A stretch of 64,000 bases of DNA. It comes from Saccharospirillaceae bacterium (GTDB taxonomy: Bacteria; Pseudomonadota; Gammaproteobacteria; Pseudomonadales; Oceanobacteraceae). The DNA is taken from the NCBI GenBank assembly GCA_021208685.1, contig JAJOJJ010000017.1:104654-168653 (forward strand). Reading direction: 5' to 3'. Made by a program: the position numbers and the translations under genes. Positions 28,266 to 37,296 of this stretch are shown here, piece after piece. The stretch's first letter is position 1. Each line of letters starts with the position of its first letter. The notes under the pieces were generated by a model. That model saw only the letters and a list, made by a program, of their open reading frames with translations. It had not been told where the DNA came from and did no database searches.

Positions 28266-29355
28266 TATTGTTCAGGTAGTCGTTAATCTCAGCAGCTGAA
28301 CCACGGAATTCGACCGGGCCTTTTTTCTGCGTCAGCTGGTACTCGTACATCGGGTCGTAATAGTCGCTGAGCATAATGCGGATCCACTCGCGGTGCAGGC
28401 TGTTATCGCCTGTTTGCTCGTGTTCGTTCAGTGCCTGTTGCAATAAATCATCAAGCTGCTGATAGCGCACACCGCCAAGGCGACGCTGAATTTTCTGCAG
28501 CGATTTGGTCAGATCATCGCGGAAAGCCGCAAAGCCTGCCTCTTCGCCTTCAGCCTGCTGCCACTCCTGCAGTTTATGCAGAATATAATTACGGAAGCTG
28601 TGTTCCACCCGCTGCTCCAGCGAGGCTTCAACAATAATCAGTGGTGCGGCCAGCATGCGCAGACGCAGGCTTTCCGGAATCGCACAGCGGCCAATCAGCA
28701 TGCTTTCGTCTTCGAGCAGAATACGACGCCCCGGATGCGCATGATCCTGACGCAATAACGCCACCGCGAGTGTGTTTTCAAAATCAATCTGCGATGGTTG
28801 CCCGGCCGGACGTTTGCCAAACGTGCTGCCGCGATGATGGGCAATACCTTCTAGGTCAATACTGTGCGGCAAAGCATTTAATAGATCGGTTTTGGCACAG
28901 CCGGTATGACCCGCCAGTACGCGGAACTGGCCATCGGCCGCAATGCGCTCCAGCGTATCAATTAAAAAACGCCGCATGGCTTTGTAGCCACCGGTAATGC
29001 GCGGGTAATCACAGCCGGCTTCCTTCAGCCACTGCTGTACGATCTGACTGCGCAGGCCGCCACGGAAACAATAGAGATAACCATCCGGATGCTGACGGGC
29101 AAATGCCAGCCATTGCTCCAGCCGCTGTTGTTTTACCTTGCCGCCCACCAGCTGATGGCCCAGCACAATCGCGGCGTCCTGGCCCTGCTGTTTATAGCAG
29201 GTACCGACTTTCGCCCGCTCGGCATCGGTCATCAGCGGCAGGCTGACGGTATGCGGAAATGCGCCCTTGTTAAATTCCAGCGGCGCGCGGGTATCCATCA
29301 TCGGCGTGTCGGTTAAAAACAGGCGGGTAAAATCCTGTGTATCGGGGCGGCTCAT
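28258..29355 (-). CDS. selU: tRNA 2-selenouridine synthase SelU (MnmH)
   Basis: Converts 2-thiouridine to 2-selenouridine at the wobble base of Lys, Glu and Gln tRNAs, using selenophosphate. 365 aa: an N-terminal rhodanese domain ([15 protein letters not shown]; catalytic Cys in [10 protein letters not shown] near residue 97) and a C-terminal P-loop domain ([13 protein letters not shown] at about 145). It overlaps selD by 4 bp (ATGA) and the binding-protein gene at its 3' end, so donor synthesis, use and uptake are coupled. Confidence 0.94.
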   Translation of the reverse strand: MSRPDTQDFTRLFLTDTPMMDTRAPLEFNKGAFPHTVSLPLMTDAERAKVGTCYKQQGQDAAIVLGHQLVGGKVKQQRLEQWLAFARQHPDGYLYCFRGGLRSQIVQQWLKEAGCDYPRITGGYKAMRRFLIDTLERIAADGQFRVLAGHTGCAKTDLLNALPHSIDLEGIAHHRGSTFGKRPAGQPSQIDFENTLAVALLRQDHAHPGRRILLEDESMLIGRCAIPESLRLRMLAAPLIIVEASLEQRVEHSFRNYILHKLQEWQQAEGEEAGFAAFRDDLTKSLQKIQRRLGGVRYQQLDDLLQQALNEHEQTGDNSLHREWIRIMLSDYYDPMYEYQLTQKKGPVEFRGSAAEINDYLNNNE

Positions 29356-30407
29356 GCCTGAACCTCAATACGGTAATCGCTGCGTGCGGTGGTTAATTCA
29401 CCAATGCACTGTGCGTATACCCCGGCGGCGGTTAATACCTGTTCCAGCGCGGCGGCTTGCTCTGGCTGTACGGCAATTAATAAACCGCCGCTGGTTTGCG
29501 GATCGCAGAACAGCGCTTTCTGCTCGTCGGTTAACGGCGCCAGTTTATCGCCATAGGAATCAAAATTACGCGTGGTGCCGCCGGGCAGACAACCCTGTGC
29601 AATATAGTCGCGTACCGGTGGCAACAGCGGAATATGTTGCCCGTACAACACGGCATTCACACCACTGCCTTCGCACACTTCGAGCAGGTGCCCCATTAAA
29701 CCGAAGCCGGTAACGTCGGTAATGGCTTCCACACCGTCAAGCTGTGCGACGTCGGCGCCGACTTTATTCATCTGGCACATCACATCACGGGCAAGAAATT
29801 CGTGCTCCGGGCGCAGTTTTTTCTGCTTCTGCGCGGTGGTGAGGATGCCCACACCCAGTGGCTTGGTCAGATAGAGTTTGCAGCCTGCCGTGGCGGTGTT
29901 GTTCTGCTTCAGTTTGTCTTTCTGTACCAGACCGGTCACCGCCAGACCAAAAATCGGTTCCGGTGAATCAATACTGTGACCACCGGCCAGCATGATACCG
30001 GCATCGGCGCAGGCCTGACGGCCACCATCAACCACGCGCTGCGCAACCTCAGGTGGCAGCACATTCACCGGCCAGCCAAGAATCGCAATCGCCATTAACG
30101 GTTTGCCGCCCATGGCGTAGATATCGCTGATGGCATTGGTGGCGGCGATGCGGCCAAAATCGAAGGGATCATCAGCAATGGGCATAAAGAAATCGGTGGT
30201 GCTTAAAATCACCTGACCATTACCGATATCGTAAGCGGCAGCGTCGTCTTTGCTGCTGTTACCCACCAGCAGATTGGCATCGGTGGGCAATGTCAGTTGT
30301 GAAACCAGAATGCTGTCGAGCACTTTAGGCGATATTTTACAGCCGCAGCCGGCGCCATGGCTGTATTCGGTCAGACGGATAGTGTCGGCAGAAACCTGTG
30401 AACTCAT
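29352..30407 (-). CDS. selD: Selenophosphate synthetase SelD (Cys form)
   Basis: Makes selenophosphate from selenide and ATP. 351 aa, PurM/AIR-synthase fold: catalytic [10 protein letters not shown] at about residues 18-27 with Cys rather than selenocysteine, metal-binding [16 protein letters not shown], and [14 protein letters not shown]. First gene of the selD-selU-ABC operon; 220 bp of non-coding DNA upstream should hold its promoter. selA/selB are not in this window, so selenoprotein synthesis cannot be judged, only tRNA selenation. Confidence 0.96.
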   Translation of the reverse strand: MSSQVSADTIRLTEYSHGAGCGCKISPKVLDSILVSQLTLPTDANLLVGNSSKDDAAAYDIGNGQVILSTTDFFMPIADDPFDFGRIAATNAISDIYAMGGKPLMAIAILGWPVNVLPPEVAQRVVDGGRQACADAGIMLAGGHSIDSPEPIFGLAVTGLVQKDKLKQNNTATAGCKLYLTKPLGVGILTTAQKQKKLRPEHEFLARDVMCQMNKVGADVAQLDGVEAITDVTGFGLMGHLLEVCEGSGVNAVLYGQHIPLLPPVRDYIAQGCLPGGTTRNFDSYGDKLAPLTDEQKALFCDPQTSGGLLIAVQPEQAAALEQVLTAAGVYAQCIGELTTARSDYRIEVQA

Positions 30408-30628
30408 ATTGCCCCCGGTAAAGAAAACTGGGGCCGAATGATACGTGAATGCGCCGTGCAGGCACAGGGAGTATCCGGCGGCGGGCGTATTCTGGCGGCG
30501 TATACCAGCGAACTATTCAGTACGCGTATGCGGGCCTGTGGCCGGTTATGGCAGTGCGTTCTGTTATTTTTCTTTGCTATAGCGGCGTTATTTCCGCGGA
30601 TTTAGGCTACGGGTTTACTCGCCTGCGG

Positions 30629-31387
30629 TCACTGAGGACTGCCCGGCGTTTTATCACAACGACGCACATAGCAATTGCCACTACCCTGCAATGCGGTAAT
30701 ACGGCGATCGCGTTCACGCTCGGCATCATCCACTGCATCCAGTTTATGCCAGGCATTCAACAACTGGGTTTGCTGGCGGCTGATGTTCAGGCCATAGCGG
30801 TCTCGCATATAAAAATAAATCCGCGCCACATCACCACGGCGGTCGTCTTTGGGTTCGGCGCGACGCCGTTTGAAATCGACTTCAAAATCGCAACGACCAT
30901 AGACACGCGGCTCACCTTCGAGCATGCCGAAACGGAAGTTGGAACGGTCGCCGTTTACCTCGCCAACAGCAGGCACCAGATTGTGCAGGTCGGCTTCCAT
31001 ACGGCGGAATTGTGCATCGTTTTTACTGCAGTTCTTGCGGCCACCATTCTGCCAGCACTGCAGCTGATGGCCAAACTCCCAGGCCGGAACCACATGCTCC
31101 CATTCCAGCCGCGCACCGCGTTTGGCATTTTTACGCGCACGATAACCACAGGCCGATGCATCGATCTGGTTACCGGAAAAAGCACAGTCGCAATAAAAAG
31201 TGCGCTGACCACCGGGCAGAGTGGCATACAGCTTAGCGGCCATGCGTTTGGCTTCACGAAAGGATTGCGGAGCAGACTTCAGCTCAGGTGACAGACCATC
31301 ATCCGGATTAGCCTGCACCGGCGGCAGAATGAATAAACCAAACAACAGGGCAACCGCATACTGCCCAAGGGTAAAACGCATATTCAT
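30629..31387 (-). CDS. endA: Endonuclease I (EndA family), secreted or periplasmic DNase
   Basis: 252 aa with a signal peptide (MNMRFTLGQYAVALLFGLFILPPVQA), then an endonuclease-I domain: FYCDCAFSG, LEWEHVVPAWEFG (the metal-binding His region), MEADLHNLVPAVGEVNGDRSN, and paired cysteines CDC, CSK, CDF, CYVRRC. Start at the ATG at 31387 is chosen because GGAGG lies upstream; a longer frame reaches 31423. It cleaves double-stranded DNA at the cell surface for nutrition or to limit DNA entry. Confidence 0.9.
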   Translation of the reverse strand: MNMRFTLGQYAVALLFGLFILPPVQANPDDGLSPELKSAPQSFREAKRMAAKLYATLPGGQRTFYCDCAFSGNQIDASACGYRARKNAKRGARLEWEHVVPAWEFGHQLQCWQNGGRKNCSKNDAQFRRMEADLHNLVPAVGEVNGDRSNFRFGMLEGEPRVYGRCDFEVDFKRRRAEPKDDRRGDVARIYFYMRDRYGLNISRQQTQLLNAWHKLDAVDDAERERDRRITALQGSGNCYVRRCDKTPGSPQ

Positions 31388-31489
31388 TCCCAGCCTCCGG
31401 TTTCGCAGCGCGCAATGTACCACTGGTGGATTATGTGGTCACGGCTTGCGGTGCGACTCCGGGCTATCCGTACAGCATTGGCGCAATCA

Positions 31490-32323
31490 TCAGAAGCGGT
31501 AACCGAGCGCACCAATGTATTCATCAAAGTAAAAACGCTGATCGGCTTTATCGCCATGATTGCTGGTGAGAACGTCATTCATATCGGCATGCCCGTACTT
31601 ACCGAGGAAGCGAAAGAAAAATCCTTTCCACAATGTGGCCTCCACCCCCACCTTGACCGTGGCGGAATATCCGGCCACATGCCATTCATCATTCCGTTCG
31701 CCACTGAGCAGCTTAACGTTGCTTTTCGGGTACAGAATCCCTGCACCGGCACCCGCGAATACCGCCAGATCCATGTTCTTGCCCCACGACCACAACGGCA
31801 GAAAATGCTCCGTTTCCAGCGAAATCATGTTGAAGCCGTCGGTATGTTCGTAGCTGAGAAAATCTCCCGTCAGCGGCTGCTGGCCACGCGCCGGATCGGT
31901 ACGCTCAAACCCCGGACGGTTAATCGTACCGCTGATATCCACCGTCTGATCCTGCACCATCACATACTTCATATGATCAAAGCCGAGCGATACCGACCAG
32001 TTATCGGCGACAAAATACCCGAAGCGCCAGTTGTACTGCGGAATGGTCAGACGCCCCGGATTCAGATACGAATGGAACACCTCGTCCCACGACACCGTAT
32101 TCTGACGGTCGCGGGCCTTCACCTTGTACAGTGTGAAATCATGGTCAGCGCCATCAAAGTGAATATCACTGTTGGAATAGGTCGCATTGTTCCAACCCCA
32201 GTAACCATACCACTGCCCCTGAGTACGCAGCGTGGTGGCCGCCTGAACAGAAAACGATAAAAAAGCCGACGCGATCAGCGTCAACAGCAGGGCCATCCGC
32301 TGGCGCAGAAATTTTGAACACAT
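31490..32323 (-). CDS. Predicted outer-membrane beta-barrel protein of unknown function
   Basis: 277 aa with a signal peptide (hydrophobic core ALLLTLIASAFLSFSVQA, cleavage after QA), then alternating aromatic/hydrophobic beta-strand sequence (GQWYGYWGWNN, YNWRFGYFVADNWSVSLGFDHMKYV, LAVFAGAGAGILYPKSN) ending YIGALGYRF, a barrel-type C-terminal Phe. The strand pattern suggests eight to twelve strands, OmpW/OmpA-like in size, but I recognise no family. Start uncertain: ATG 32323 or 32296; the frame reaches 32371. It lies 102 bp upstream of endA. Confidence 0.7.
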   Translation of the reverse strand: MCSKFLRQRMALLLTLIASAFLSFSVQAATTLRTQGQWYGYWGWNNATYSNSDIHFDGADHDFTLYKVKARDRQNTVSWDEVFHSYLNPGRLTIPQYNWRFGYFVADNWSVSLGFDHMKYVMVQDQTVDISGTINRPGFERTDPARGQQPLTGDFLSYEHTDGFNMISLETEHFLPLWSWGKNMDLAVFAGAGAGILYPKSNVKLLSGERNDEWHVAGYSATVKVGVEATLWKGFFFRFLGKYGHADMNDVLTSNHGDKADQRFYFDEYIGALGYRF

Positions 32324-32837
32324 AAGTGACTGCCAAGAGTAAGAAGAGAGAACAGCAGAGACCGGCAGCATGGGGAGCCCGGCAACCGAAGCCGCCGGAA
32401 ATACCCGCCGGTCTCATCAGGCGCGCACCTTAACAGCCACTGACATAACCATTAACAACCTTGGTAACAACAACCTGATCCATTAAACGGGCCAATGGTG
32501 CAGGCCAGAATTCACGGGCCAGCGGCGGCTGACGCAGGATTGATGCGCATGCGCAACAGACTGTCAGCCCGGCCTGCGGCCCCGGCACGCATTACGGCAG
32601 CCAGTCCTGTCAATTCTTAAACAGCCGGTACAGGTGGCACATTTCGCCTTCAGATTTCCGCGTAAAACTCATACACTGGAACCAAACCACCGAGCTGCCC
32701 CGCCTACGTTACCCGTCTGTTTTACAGCGGTAATACGGTGTGCCAGCCGTGACCGCCACGCCGTGCAGCCGCACTGCGTCCGGCCACCAGGGTCCGCAAA
32801 GAAATGCCCGGGCCTCCCACACTTGGAAAGGTGAACA
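32324..32837. other. Long non-coding region before moaA
   Basis: 514 bp without a convincing gene; a 66-codon plus frame (32634-32834) has no recognisable features. It contains a perfect 12-bp palindrome TGCGCATGCGCA at 32544-32555 and a G+C-rich structured stretch before moaA that may be a riboswitch. It also holds the promoter of the leftward outer-membrane protein gene. Confidence 0.55.
32655..32834 (+). promoter_or_regulatory. Candidate molybdenum-cofactor (Moco) riboswitch leader of moaA
   Basis: The 180 nt before moaA are G+C-rich and can pair extensively. CACCGAGC occurs at about 32688-32696, and GCCTCCC...TTGGAAAGG occurs just before the start codon, overlapping the SD. These echo conserved pieces of the Moco-RNA motif known upstream of E. 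coli moaA. If real, cofactor binding would mask the SD and repress the moa operon. This is a visual match only; a covariance-model search is needed. Confidence 0.35.
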
Positions 32838-33905
32838 ATGACACCGCAACAACCGCTGATTCCTCTGCGGCCTGTTGCCGACATCCCGCCAGTGGCGGCG
32901 TCTGCTACCGGCATATTGCCGCGCTCATCAGACACCACGCTGCAGGATACCCACGGACGACGCTTCAGCTATCTGCGTCTGTCGGTAACCGATGTCTGCA
33001 ACTTCCGCTGCAATTACTGCCTGCCCGATGGCTACCAGTGCAGTGACACACCGGCACCGCTCAGTCTGGATGAAATTGCCACGCTGGCGCAGACGTTTGC
33101 CGCTCTGGGTACACGTAAAATCCGCATCACCGGCGGCGAACCCAGCCTGCGTAAAGATCTGCCGGACATTATCCGCATCCTGAAAAACACCGCCGGTATT
33201 GAACAGGTTGCACTCACCACCAATGGCTATCGTTTAAGTAAGCAGATTGATGACTGGGTCGCCGCCGGGCTTGATCAGCTCAACGTCAGCATCGACAGCC
33301 TCGATCCGCAACAATTTCAGGCCATTACCGGCCACGATAAACTGCAGGAAATTCTTAACGGTATTGAACGTGCGCGTGCCCTTGGCTTAACCCGCATTAA
33401 AGTGAATGCGGTGCTGCTGAAAACCTTTAATGAAAGCGGCCTTGGGCAGTTTTTAAACTGGTTAAAAGCCACACCGGTAACCCTGCGCTTTATCGAACTG
33501 ATGCAGACCGGCGATAACGCCGAATTTTTTGCCGCTCAGCATGTACGCGGCGACGATATTAAACAGCAGCTATTGAAAGATGGCTGGCAGCCAAAATTAC
33601 GCGGCAACCACGACGGACCGGCACAGGAATTTTATCACCCGGATTTTACCGGGCAGATTGGACTGATCATGCCGTACAGTCAAGATTTCTGTAAAAGCTG
33701 CAATCGCCTGCGAATCTCTGCTCAGGGAAAACTGCACCTGTGTTTATTCGGTGAAGAAGGCTATGAGTTACGGCCACTGCTTCATCATGCCAGTGCTGAC
33801 ATACAGCAGCATATCCGCGCCCTGCTCGGCCAGAAAAAAGAAAGCCATTACCTGCAGGCCGGACGCACCGGCGCGATATCTCATTTTGCAATGATCGGTG
33901 GCTGA
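32838..33905 (+). CDS. moaA: GTP 3',8-cyclase MoaA
   Basis: Radical-SAM enzyme for the first step of molybdopterin synthesis. 355 aa: N-terminal cluster motif CNFRCNYC at about residues 53-60, ITGGEPSLRKDL, and a C-terminal second cluster with CKSCNRLRISAQGKLHLC near 291. The chain ends in Gly-Gly, which MoaA needs for activity. SD GGAAAGG precedes the ATG. The N-terminus has about 30 extra residues relative to E. coli. First gene of a moaA-mobA-moaB-moaC-moaD-moaE operon that would supply MGD for NarG. Confidence 0.95.
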   Translation: MTPQQPLIPLRPVADIPPVAASATGILPRSSDTTLQDTHGRRFSYLRLSVTDVCNFRCNYCLPDGYQCSDTPAPLSLDEIATLAQTFAALGTRKIRITGGEPSLRKDLPDIIRILKNTAGIEQVALTTNGYRLSKQIDDWVAAGLDQLNVSIDSLDPQQFQAITGHDKLQEILNGIERARALGLTRIKVNAVLLKTFNESGLGQFLNWLKATPVTLRFIELMQTGDNAEFFAAQHVRGDDIKQQLLKDGWQPKLRGNHDGPAQEFYHPDFTGQIGLIMPYSQDFCKSCNRLRISAQGKLHLCLFGEEGYELRPLLHHASADIQQHIRALLGQKKESHYLQAGRTGAISHFAMIGG

Positions 33906-34520
33906 ATGAACACACCGCGACTCGCTGCCGTATTACTGGCCGGAGGTTCATCACGACGCATGGGGCAAGATAAAGCCCTGCTGCCGGTGAACGGTTTTCG
34001 CCATCTGGGAGAGCGCAACTGGCAACAATTAATTGCCCTTAAACCCGCTGCGCTCTGGCTCAGCCGCCAGCCCCATCAGACGGATCTTGGTTTATTCTCC
34101 GCATCAGAATGCGGCGATAAAATACTGGCGGACAACATCAGCGAAGCCGGGCCACTGGCGGGTATTCAGGCGGCCGTTGAACAAGCGCTGCTCGACAATA
34201 TCAACGAAATAATCGTACTGCCGGTCGATATGCCACATATCCGCAGTCAGGATTTACAGCAGCTGATCAGCAGCGGACGAGCAGCCTGTAAAGCTGCCTG
34301 CTATCAGCAGAACTCTTTACCGATCTGCCTGCCACTGTATTTGCCGGTCAGTCAGGAGCTGCTGCGCTGGCTGAACGAACAACTGCAGAACCCGGCGGCG
34401 CGGCGTTCTGTCGGCTCATTAATTCATACCTTTGACAGCGTGCAGCTGCCCTCTCCCGGCAAGCGTGCACTGACCAATACCAACACACCGGACGAATGGG
34501 CGGAATACATCCATTACTGA
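33906..34520 (+). CDS. mobA: Molybdenum cofactor guanylyltransferase MobA
   Basis: Adds GMP to Mo-molybdopterin; the bis-MGD form is what NarG carries. 204 aa, nucleotidyl-transferase fold: LLAGGSSRRMGQDKALL at about residues 11-27 (GTP loop), and VLPVDMPHI near 111. It starts directly after the moaA stop without a gap. MobA inside a moa operon is unusual next to the E. coli arrangement (mobAB separate) but common in pseudomonad-type nar-linked clusters. Confidence 0.93.
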   Translation: MNTPRLAAVLLAGGSSRRMGQDKALLPVNGFRHLGERNWQQLIALKPAALWLSRQPHQTDLGLFSASECGDKILADNISEAGPLAGIQAAVEQALLDNINEIIVLPVDMPHIRSQDLQQLISSGRAACKAACYQQNSLPICLPLYLPVSQELLRWLNEQLQNPAARRSVGSLIHTFDSVQLPSPGKRALTNTNTPDEWAEYIHY

Positions 34521-34530
34521 GGAAAATAGT

Positions 34531-35073
34531 ATGGCCAAAACCTTTACCGAAAATTTTATTCCACTGAATATCGCGGTATTAACCGTCTCCGATTCACGCA
34601 CCGAAGATACCGATACCTCCGGTCAGTTGCTGGTTGAAAAACTGACCGGTGCCGGACATGCTTTAAGCGATAAAAAAATCGTGGTGGATAATGTTTATAA
34701 AATCCGTGCAGCCGTATCCCAGTGGATTGCCGACGACACAACCCAGGCGATCCTTATAACCGGCGGTACCGGCTTTACCCGCTGCGATTCCACCCCCGAA
34801 GCGGTAACCCCGTTACTGGATAAAACCGTTGATGGCTTTGGCGAACTGTTTCGCCAGATTTCCCATGGACAGATTGGCACCTCGACCATTCAGAGCCGCG
34901 CCATTGCCGGACTGGCCAACCAGACCATCGTATTCTGCATGCCCGGTTCCACCAACGCCTGCCGTACCGCCTGGGATGAGATTATTCAGACCCAGCTCGA
35001 CAGCCGTCACCGCCCGTGTAACTTTGTGCCGCAGTTAAAAAATACCGAACACTGCGGCAGCCGTGGTGAATAG
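34531..35073 (+). CDS. moaB: Molybdenum cofactor biosynthesis protein MoaB
   Basis: Trimeric MoaB/MogA-fold protein that adenylates molybdopterin or assists Mo insertion. 180 aa: LNIAVLTVSDSRTEDTDTSG at about 12-31, ILITGGTGFTRCDSTPEAV, and CMPGSTNACRTAWDEII. The spacing to mobA is 10 bp with GAGGA as SD. No mogA or moeA is in the window, so the metal insertion steps are encoded elsewhere. Confidence 0.94.
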   Translation: MAKTFTENFIPLNIAVLTVSDSRTEDTDTSGQLLVEKLTGAGHALSDKKIVVDNVYKIRAAVSQWIADDTTQAILITGGTGFTRCDSTPEAVTPLLDKTVDGFGELFRQISHGQIGTSTIQSRAIAGLANQTIVFCMPGSTNACRTAWDEIIQTQLDSRHRPCNFVPQLKNTEHCGSRGE

Positions 35074-35145
35074 CGTTTACCGTTAACAGCACTTAACCAA
35101 CGAATGCGGCCTTCATTTTGAGTGATTATTTAAGAATGACAGTTT

Positions 35146-35631
35146 ATGAGTGAGTTTTCCCATATTAACCCGCGCGGCGAAGCCAGCATGGTGGATGTCA
35201 GCAATAAAGCCGTCACGGTACGTGAAGCACGGGCCGAAGGTTACGTGCGTATGAGTGCGGAGACACTGCAGAAAATTCTTGCCGGTGAGCACCACAAAGG
35301 GGATGTATTTTCCGTTGCCCGTATTGCCGGTATTCAGGCCGCAAAACAAACCAGCCAGCTGATTCCGCTCTGCCATCCGCTGATGCTGAGTAAAGTGGCC
35401 GTCGATTTTGAAGCACAGCCAGAGCACAACCGCGTACGTATTACCAGCCTGGCCAAACTCACCGGCCAGACCGGCGTGGAAATGGAAGCGCTTACCGCCG
35501 TATCCGTTGCGGCACTCACCCTGTTTGATATGTGCAAAGCCGTTGATCCGTCCATGGTACTCGAAGGCATTCGTGTGCTGGAAAAGCAGGGCGGAAAAAC
35601 CGGTCACTGGCAGGCCGACAGCACAGGATAA
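35146..35631 (+). CDS. moaC: Cyclic pyranopterin monophosphate synthase MoaC
   Basis: 161 aa, catalyses cyclisation of the MoaA product to cPMP. Family segments: [18 protein letters not shown], the [17 protein letters not shown] active-site stretch around residue 75, and [19 protein letters not shown] around 126. It starts after a 72-bp gap following moaB; a long antisense frame here (35113-35691) is its shadow. Confidence 0.96.
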   Translation: MSEFSHINPRGEASMVDVSNKAVTVREARAEGYVRMSAETLQKILAGEHHKGDVFSVARIAGIQAAKQTSQLIPLCHPLMLSKVAVDFEAQPEHNRVRITSLAKLTGQTGVEMEALTAVSVAALTLFDMCKAVDPSMVLEGIRVLEKQGGKTGHWQADSTG

Positions 35632-35640
35632 AATCTGTTT

Positions 35641-35889
35641 ATGAATATTCTTTTTTTTGCTGCCCTGCGCGAACAGCTTGGCTGCGCCCAATGTGATATC
35701 GCCCTGCCGTTACCGGCAAGTCTGGCAACCGTGCGCGCAGCATTAATACAGCATTTTCCACAACAGGCAGACCTGCTGACGCAAGGCCGTGCACTGGCCG
35801 CCATCAATCAGAATTTAATCAACGACGAAAATGCCGTGATTAACAGTGGTGATGAAGTGGCGTTTTTCCCACCAGTCACCGGGGGCTGA
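35641..35889 (+). CDS. moaD: Molybdopterin synthase sulfur-carrier subunit MoaD
   Basis: 82-aa ubiquitin-fold protein ending in the obligatory Gly-Gly (VTGG), which is thiocarboxylated and donates sulfur to MoaE. It begins MNILFFAALREQLGC and has GDEVAFFPPVTGG at the end. Nine bp separate it from moaC and 2 bp from moaE. Confidence 0.94.
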   Translation: MNILFFAALREQLGCAQCDIALPLPASLATVRAALIQHFPQQADLLTQGRALAAINQNLINDENAVINSGDEVAFFPPVTGG

Positions 35890-35891
35890 CA

Positions 35892-36383
35892 ATGAGCGCT
35901 GAAACGAATACCGGCACGGAACATTATATTGCAGTACAGCAGGCAGATTTTGACGTTGCCCAGGAATATGCAGCATTGCGTAATAATAACCGCTGCGACG
36001 GTGCCGTGGTGTTCTTTACCGGACTGGTACGTGAAATGAATCAGGGTTCAGCAGTCAGCGGCCTGACGCTGGAACATTATCCGGGCATGACCGAAAAGGC
36101 GCTGCAGCAGATTGTCGGGGATGCCTGCGCACGCTGGCCAATTAACCGCGTTCGCCTCATACATCGCGTCGGCACATTAGAAATATCCGACCAGATTGTA
36201 TTTGTTGGCGTCAGCAGCTCCCACCGCGAAGCCGCCTTCGACGCCTGCTATTACATCATGGATTACCTGAAAAACCGTGCGCCGTTCTGGAAAAAAGAAG
36301 TCACTGGTCAGGGAGAACGCTGGGTAGAAGCGCTGGATAAGGACAAACAGGCGCTGAATAAGTGGCAAACATGCGATGACTGA
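35892..36383 (+). CDS. moaE: Molybdopterin synthase catalytic subunit MoaE
   Basis: 163 aa; with MoaD converts cPMP to molybdopterin. Characteristic GAVVFFTGLVREMNQG, LEHYPGMTEKAL, VRLIHRVGTLEISDQIVFVGVSSSHR and the C-terminal KNRAPFWKKEVTGQGERWVE active-site lysines. Last gene of the moa operon; a weak GACCG/CGGTC repeat follows at about 36407-36434 but is not a convincing terminator. Confidence 0.95.
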   Translation: MSAETNTGTEHYIAVQQADFDVAQEYAALRNNNRCDGAVVFFTGLVREMNQGSAVSGLTLEHYPGMTEKALQQIVGDACARWPINRVRLIHRVGTLEISDQIVFVGVSSSHREAAFDACYYIMDYLKNRAPFWKKEVTGQGERWVEALDKDKQALNKWQTCDD

Positions 36384-36586
36384 ATATAACCTTCCCATCC
36401 GTTCCTGACCGTGTAAAAAATCGTCCGGTCTTCATTTAAGGCTGGCGCATAAAAAATCCATAGGGCCTGTTGATATCAGACCGGGGAAATCATCCACGGA
36501 AAACAGCTTTCTGTATTGTCTGCCAGAATCAAAGGGGGCATAGTGATACGGTATCCCGCCTGTATTCAACCGGAGAACGTATCAGA

Positions 36587-36940
36587 ATGTCTTACATTGA
36601 TGGTTTTGTAGCAGCAGTACCGACCGCTAATAAAGAACTATATATTGAGCATGCACGCGTCTCAGCACAGGTATTTAAAGATTATGGTGCATTAAAGATT
36701 GTTGAAAACTGGGGTGATGATATTCCGGACGGAGAAGTAACATCCTTTCCTATGGCGGTTAAATGTAAAGAGGATGAAACCATCGTTCTTTCCTGGGTTG
36801 TATGGCCATCGAAAGAGATCCGTGACTCCGGCTGGGCGAAAGTCATGGAAGATCCGAGAATGCATCCGGATCAGAACCCCATGCCCTTTGATGGCAAACG
36901 CCTGATCTATGGTGGCTTTGAAAACATACTTCACTTTTAA
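36587..36940 (+). CDS. DUF1428 family protein (YbaA-like)
   Basis: 117 aa, MSYIDGFVAAVPTANKELYIEHA, then WGDDIPDGEVTSFPMAVKC and FDGKRLIYGGFENIL, the hallmarks of the small DUF1428 ferredoxin-like-fold family of unknown function. The frame is open from 36470, but the ATG at 36587 matches the family start, with GGAGA upstream. It stands alone, downstream of moa and before a REP-like repeat. The cellular role is not known. Confidence 0.85.
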   Translation: MSYIDGFVAAVPTANKELYIEHARVSAQVFKDYGALKIVENWGDDIPDGEVTSFPMAVKCKEDETIVLSWVVWPSKEIRDSGWAKVMEDPRMHPDQNPMPFDGKRLIYGGFENILHF

Positions 36941-37296
36941 GGCTACGGATAAAACACCCCTGAATAGTTCACGTCCGGCTCCGGGTTACTGAACCCCTGA
37001 GATTAAATACGGTGGGAGCGGCGGTCAGCCGCGATACTGCTGCGCAAATACTCTCCATCGCAACCAAAGCACGCCGAATTCAGTGAAAGCCAAACCGTCA
37101 TGCCGGGAGGCACGACGAAGCTATCTCTGTTCTTTTGAACGACGCCCTGTGCTGCTCAGCCGCTGATATCTGAAATAACAAACAACACCGCCAAGGCTGT
37201 AACAATTAAAAACGCTCCGGTGTCTGTCAGACAGGCGTTGCCGGTAACGGTTAACAAAGCTGTGACTATACTGATGCGGTATACGGAGAATTGTTT
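36941..37296. other. Intergenic region with a REP-like palindrome
   Basis: About 350 bp without a gene. Contains a REP-like element at 37011-37035, a hairpin-forming stretch CTGTCAGACAG at about 37226, and the promoter of the following sensor pair. No coding frame is convincing. Confidence 0.55.
37011..37035. repeat. REP-like palindromic repeat 1
   Basis: GGTGGGAGCGGC...GCCGCGAT, a stem of GCGGC with a short spacer and the GTGGGAGCGG leader typical of pseudomonad REP sequences. Two related copies are at 53530-53554 and 57886-57907, all intergenic. Confidence 0.65.

Noticed and set aside
30449..31291. Long plus-strand frame of 280 codons
   Set aside because: It lies antisense to endA, which has a signal peptide, SD and clear family motifs.
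31415..32260. Plus-strand frame of 281 codons
   Set aside because: Antisense to the outer-membrane barrel gene; rich in Arg and His as expected of a shadow.
32634..32834. 66-codon frame before moaA
   Set aside because: Proline/histidine-rich sequence without motif; it lies in the structured leader.
35113..35691. Minus-strand frame of 192 codons
   Set aside because: Antisense to moaC; the MoaC motifs are unmistakable on the plus strand.
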